Assembly (NCBI RefSeq): GCF_003054445.1
Contig: NC_042508.1
Span: forward strand, 930,001-994,000
Direction of reading: 5' to 3'
Length of the DNA stretch: 64,000 bases
From: Pichia kudriavzevii
Lineage: Eukaryota; Ascomycota; Pichiomycetes; Pichiales; Pichiaceae
Part shown: positions 60,067 to 64,000 of the stretch, piece by piece
How positions within the stretch are numbered: position 1 is the stretch's first letter
Layout: each line of letters starts with the position of its first letter
Made by a program: the position numbers and the translations under genes
The notes under the pieces: model-generated
Database searches by the model: none
Told to the model about the DNA's origin: nothing
Seen by the model: only the letters and a program-made list of their open reading frames with translations

Positions 60067-60679
60067 CCTAGATTTCGAATGTTACACAAACTTCTTTAAA
60101 GCTTTACAACACGGAACTCTTCCTGACTACATTGAGCTCAAAAACTATGAGATAAGGGATTATCTAGGCGATCCTTATTCTATCAATGAAGTTGCATTTT
60201 ACATTGAATCATTGATATTATTGTATTCTTTGTCTCAGTTCACCCACCTCGGTGTTTATCTGCCATCTTCCGTCTCTTCGATTCTTCCAAAGTTTATCAA
60301 CAACATCCCAGTTCTATCAGTCGATTCCTTTACATGTGAAAATATCGTAACTGTGTCATTATGGTATTTGTTTGCAAAGGCTTTACCTCTCTTTTTCTCT
60401 TATTACATTAACTTCACTTATGATTTTGATAGAGATGCATTTACCGAAGCTCTAGCTAAGTTATTCTTTGCTATCATCGTCTTCAAGGCAGATGTCCCAA
60501 CTACCATCAAGGATGAAATCAAGTATGCTTTCACTTATGACAGCATTTCTGTATCCACATTTAAGCATTTTGCCTATGTTGCCACCGCTAATTTGAGATA
60601 TATCTTTGGTAACTGGGTCTTAATTGATGCTCTATTCACATCAATTTTAGCGCTTTATGCAAACTTGGCGTTTGTATGA
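59645..60679 (+). CDS. Orphan: SAP/HeH-like N-terminus, poly-Asp linker, C-terminal membrane region
   Basis: 344-aa protein I do not recognise. Residues 1-50 (LSKKTKGQLVEIAEDLSIDI, KKEVYEVVKSYFI) look like a small helix-extended-helix fold. Residues 80-147 are acidic and end in a run of about 13 Asp from a GAT repeat (nt 60035-60066). The C-terminal half is hydrophobic with four or five candidate membrane helices (EVAFYIESLILLYSLSQFT, SLWYLFAKALPLFFSYYINF, ALAKLFFAIIVFKA, WVLIDALFTSILALYANLAF). No signal peptide is seen. An SAP/HeH fold tied to a membrane domain would fit an inner-nuclear-membrane or ER protein (inference). Confidence 0.7.
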
Positions 60680-60972
60680 TGTTGATTTTGATAATGGTGG
60701 TGGCGGTGTTGGTGTTGGCCATAGTAAAGGAAAAGAAAAAATAAATTAGAAAACTTAAAGGAATTTCTTTTTACTTGTTCTTCTGATTCGACAATTCTCA
60801 TCGGAAGTTTGTTTTTTTTTTGTTTGCTGTTTTTGTTCTAACTACTCCTGATCAAATTGTGTGATCGAATTTTAGACAAAGACATGCGTAATAGTCTTTA
60901 AGTGTATTTTATTAGTCTATATGTAAATTCTCACTATATAATCAAGTATGTATATCTAAATAATTTCTACAA

Positions 60973-61629
60973 TTATTTAAAGAACAGTAGTTCCTTATCT
61001 TGCACACTTTTGATTGTAGGCTCTATCAGATCCCATATTCTAGAATGTACCTGTTCCCTATCTAGGCCATCCACAAATAGCGGACACCATTCCCTATTAC
61101 CTGTGAACTCTTCAAACTGCAACTTTACTTTCCTCTGAAATTCAACAACTTCATACCTTTCCTCTCCAAACCCAGACCGGTTTGAGTTTTCTTCATTTTC
61201 AAATTTTAGAAAAATAGTCAAGTCTGGTTTGGGGAGCCCCTTGTCGGGAGCATAACACCAATCAAAATCCAAACCTTTGGCAGACGAATATGCAATTCCA
61301 GAATAGACATATCTATCTAATACTACAGTTATGCCATCATTCAAATCATTCTTAATTTGTTCCGATAATTCCCATCTATTGGCACTGAACAACAAATGAG
61401 CAGCTTGGTCGTTTAACAAAAGCGATTTATTGGTCAAGTATGTATTGATCAATTGACCAATGTCAGTATCTCGTTGTGGGAATTTCACTAGTTTGTGCTT
61501 CACCTTGAGCTTTGACAGCTTATCCAATAGATACTCTGTTTGGGTAGTTTTCCCCGTTCTGTCTAATCCCTCAATCGCAATTAGAGCTCCCCTTGGCATT
61601 GCATACAGTATATCTTCAGAGAACCTCAT
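60973..61629 (-). CDS. CDC8: Thymidylate kinase
   Basis: 218-aa enzyme phosphorylating dTMP to dTDP with ATP. P-loop AIEGLDRTGKTTQTEYLLDK, the DRY-type VVLDRYVYSGIAYSSAKGLD and the LID-flanking PDKGLPKPDLTIFLKF are all present; FPQRDTDIGQLINTYLTNKS and HLLFSANRWELSEQI match yeast Cdc8. Two in-frame ATGs, 61629 and 61599, are possible; S. cerevisiae Cdc8 (216 aa) begins just before the P-loop strand, which favours the second (208 aa), while the first is recorded here. Converges with the preceding orphan, leaving about 290 bp. Confidence 0.95.
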   Translation of the reverse strand: MRFSEDILYAMPRGALIAIEGLDRTGKTTQTEYLLDKLSKLKVKHKLVKFPQRDTDIGQLINTYLTNKSLLLNDQAAHLLFSANRWELSEQIKNDLNDGITVVLDRYVYSGIAYSSAKGLDFDWCYAPDKGLPKPDLTIFLKFENEENSNRSGFGEERYEVVEFQRKVKLQFEEFTGNREWCPLFVDGLDREQVHSRIWDLIEPTIKSVQDKELLFFK

Positions 61630-62485
61630 CTAAAGATAAAGGCATTCCCATAGATAAAATTGGTGATGAAATATTCACGTGTCTCGCAGTCCAGCGGAAA
61701 CGAAGACAAAAAAAGCGATTAAACGTACTGTAGTGGCACGACATCACTTCTGTTGCACGGTTTGTTTGATTGAACTTGCTGCATTGCAGATGTTTCTGCT
61801 TAGACTGTCTTCCTCTTGACTCTACTTGTGTTCCAAAAATGTTTGACCAAAGGATAGGATATTTTCTTTATCTTTCAAACAAAAGTTTTGTTTAGTAAAA
61901 AGTATATTGATTCTGGAAATTGCAAATTTTCAACAAAATGTAGCTGAAATACCTAAAATCAAATGTTTCTAATACAACTGCTACGGAAACTAAAAGTTAC
62001 TTGAACCTGATTTAAGATAACAAAAAGCAATTAAAAAGGGGGTACGATTTATAGGTAAGGCATCACAAGGTTAATTAAAACGATGTTATCATTTAAATAG
62101 ACAATAAGAAAGAAAATAACACAAGTATAATCCACGTTATAGTGGTAAAGAATTCAGAGAGCCTAAGTCATTGGTCAGTCCTCGAGCAGAGCATAAACCT
62201 TACAAGCCCAAAACATATCAGCTTACCGCAAATGTTACGCCGTCGAATAACGCCTTTCATTGCATGAAGATTAACTAGAGCTGTTCCTTCCTCTTTAGCT
62301 TTTTTGGTTTAAATTGTACAGTTGCATTGTTTGACTCCGACAATTTTTTTTTTTCCTTCGTGCAAGTGAATTTCTTTCATAAAATTTTTTTTTTCATCGA
62401 TTCCAACACAAAGTTCCCTTAGTCTTTTCTTTAGCTGGACCTCGGTCGGATATCTTGTAGACTCCCTGGTATCAAACGTTTTTAA
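61630..62485. promoter_or_regulatory. Divergent promoter CDC8 / GUA1
   Basis: 856 bp. A CACGTG E-box lies at 61676-61681, about 50 bp from CDC8. TGACTC, the core bound by Gcn4 and Bas1 in S. cerevisiae purine and amino-acid genes, occurs at 61817-61822 and 62332-62337, the latter about 150 bp before the GUA1 start. T runs at 62344-62356 and 62387-62395. No clear MluI-box (ACGCGT) was found for CDC8. Confidence 0.45.
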
Positions 62486-64000
62486 ATGTCATCCGAAGAA
62501 GTTGCTCCTCCAGCTCACCAAATCTATGATACCATTTTGGTTTTGGATTTCGGTTCACAGTACTCTCATTTAATTTTGAGAAGATTAAGAGAATTCAATG
62601 TCTACGCTGAAATGTTACCATGTACTCAAAAGATCGCAGAGTTGCCTTTCAAGCCAGTTGGTGTCATTCTTTCTGGTGGCCCATACTCCGTCTACGAGGA
62701 AGGTGCTCCACACGTTGACCCTGCTGTTTTCGATCTTAATGTTCCAGTTTTGGGTATTTGTTATGGTATGCAAGAATTGGCTTGGATCAATGGTAAAGGT
62801 GTTAGTAGAGGTACCAAGAGAGAATACGGTCCTGCCTTTGTTCACGTCGTTGATGAGGCATGTGCTTTATTTAAAGGTGTCAATAACTCTCAAGTTTGGA
62901 TGTCCCATAACGATAAGCTAACTGCTTTACCAACTGGTTTCAAAACTGTCGCAACTACAGATAACTCTCCCTATGCAGGTATTGCACATGAAGAGAAGCC
63001 AATTTACGCTCTCCAATTCCACCCAGAAGTTACTCACTCTTTACAAGGTAAGATCTTGTTGAGGAACTTTGCTCTTGACATTTGTAAGGCAAAGACAAAC
63101 TGGAATATGGAAAATTTCATTGACTCCGAAATCAAGAGAATTAGAGAACTCGTTGGACCAACTGCAGAAGTTATCGGTGCAGTCTCTGGTGGTGTCGACT
63201 CTACAGTTGGTGCCAAGTTGATGAAGGAAGCAATTGGTGATAGATTCCACGCTATCTATGTTGATAACGGTTTGATGAGAAAGAACGAAACTGTTAATGT
63301 CAAAAAAACTTTGGACGAAGGTTTAGGCATCAACTTAACTGTTGTTGATGCAGGTGATGAGTTTTTGGGTAAATTGAAGGGTGTCACTGATCCAGAAAAG
63401 AAGAGAAAGATCATTGGTAACACATTCATTCACGTCTTTGAAAGAGTTGCAGCTGAGATTAAACCAAACGACGGCTCTCAAATTGAATACTTATTACAAG
63501 GTACCTTATACCCAGATGTCATCGAATCAATTTCTTTCAAGGGACCATCCCAAACTATCAAGACACACCATAATGTCGGTGGTTTGTTGGAAGATATGAA
63601 ATTAAAGTTAATTGAGCCTTTAAGAGAATTGTTCAAAGATGAAGTTAGAGAGTTAGGTAAGATTATGGGTATTCCGGATGAGTTGGTTTGGAGACATCCA
63701 TTCCCAGGTCCTGGTATTGGTATCAGAGTGTTAGGTGAAGTCACCCCAGCTCAAGTTAAAATTGCAAGAGAAGCGGATTATATTTTCATCGAAGAAATCA
63801 GGGCTCATGGTTTATACAACAAAATCTCACAAGCATTTGCAGCTCTTCTTCCAGTTAAATCCGTTGGTGTTGTTGGTGACCAGAGAACATATGAACAAGT
63901 TATTGCTTTAAGAGCAATCGAAACAACCGATTTCATGACTGCAGATTGGTTCGTTTTTGATGCTGCATTCTTAAAGAAGGTCGCTTCTAGAATTGTCAAT
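62486..64000 (+). CDS. GUA1: GMP synthase (glutamine-hydrolysing), 3' end outside window
   Basis: First 505 codons of the enzyme converting XMP, glutamine and ATP to GMP. The frame runs without a stop from the ATG at 62486 to the last base. The N-terminal class I glutaminase has [20 protein letters not shown], the nucleophile Cys in [13 protein letters not shown] and the His/Glu pair in QFHPEVTHS. The ATP-pyrophosphatase domain has the P-loop [16 protein letters not shown] and FVHVFERV-type [12 protein letters not shown]. The C-terminal dimerisation domain begins with [16 protein letters not shown] and is incomplete; S. cerevisiae Gua1 is 525 aa, so about 20 residues are missing. Codon use looks strongly biased, as for a highly expressed gene. 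Confidence 0.97.
   Translation, partial: MSSEEVAPPAHQIYDTILVLDFGSQYSHLILRRLREFNVYAEMLPCTQKIAELPFKPVGVILSGGPYSVYEEGAPHVDPAVFDLNVPVLGICYGMQELAWINGKGVSRGTKREYGPAFVHVVDEACALFKGVNNSQVWMSHNDKLTALPTGFKTVATTDNSPYAGIAHEEKPIYALQFHPEVTHSLQGKILLRNFALDICKAKTNWNMENFIDSEIKRIRELVGPTAEVIGAVSGGVDSTVGAKLMKEAIGDRFHAIYVDNGLMRKNETVNVKKTLDEGLGINLTVVDAGDEFLGKLKGVTDPEKKRKIIGNTFIHVFERVAAEIKPNDGSQIEYLLQGTLYPDVIESISFKGPSQTIKTHHNVGGLLEDMKLKLIEPLRELFKDEVRELGKIMGIPDELVWRHPFPGPGIGIRVLGEVTPAQVKIAREADYIFIEEIRAHGLYNKISQAFAALLPVKSVGVVGDQRTYEQVIALRAIETTDFMTADWFVFDAAFLKKVASRIVN

Overview
The window is nuclear DNA of a budding yeast, most likely a member of the Pichiaceae close to Pichia kudriavzevii (inference, no database search was possible). 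Genes are dense, almost all intronless, on both strands, with single copies of typical Saccharomycotina genes. CTG sits at a conserved leucine position of LYS1 (the GAALG segment near nt 37914), so the code appears standard rather than that of the CTG-Ser Candida clade. The bases read as AT-rich overall. I see no tRNA, rRNA, CRISPR array, LTR element or other mobile element.

Layout. 1-10.7 kb: the 3' part of a GH72 glucanosyltransferase gene (GAS family), PET127, BEM1, a KdsD-like SIS-domain sugar-phosphate isomerase, TAH18 and an acidic orphan. 10.7-13.0 kb: a gene-poor stretch with short coding-like remnants, then a compact zinc-cluster regulator. 14.9-24.3 kb: BMT5-like rRNA methyltransferase, GID9/FYV10, IDH1, a Cdc14/SIN-like protein, a NIPA-like Mg transporter and SHB17. 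25.2-30.8 kb: a CobW/COG0523 GTPase followed by two tandem Dal5-family permeases that share a nearly identical 983-bp block. 31-38.6 kb: YGR210C-type GTPase, a VID28/GID5-like armadillo protein, CDC16 and LYS1. 38.7-49.8 kb: MAK11, an SR-like RRM protein, MGA2/SPT23, a pyruvate dehydrogenase kinase (PKP2-like), a mitochondrial protein and MRPL37. 50-64 kb: a degenerate D-lactate-dehydrogenase-like protein, HSF1, a second mitochondrial protein, PHO23, RAM2, an orphan membrane protein, CDC8 and the first 505 codons of GUA1.

Functional themes. Mitochondrial expression and metabolism are well represented (PET127, IDH1, PDH kinase, mL54, two probable organellar RNA or translation factors, the DLD-like protein). 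Two subunits of the GID ubiquitin ligase (GID9 and a probable GID5) lie 15 kb apart. Lysine synthesis (LYS1, with a C-terminal SKL peroxisomal signal), nucleotide synthesis (CDC8, GUA1) and transcriptional control (HSF1, MGA2, PHO23, zinc cluster) complete the set. Intergenic regions are rich in short-unit repeats (CCCATT, TTTTTCCTA, TTTTTG, poly-G, AT).

No wholly new multi-gene system is evident. The most unusual items are the gene-converted permease pair, the DLD-like probable pseudoenzyme, the fungal KdsD-like isomerase and the decayed 11-12.5 kb stretch.
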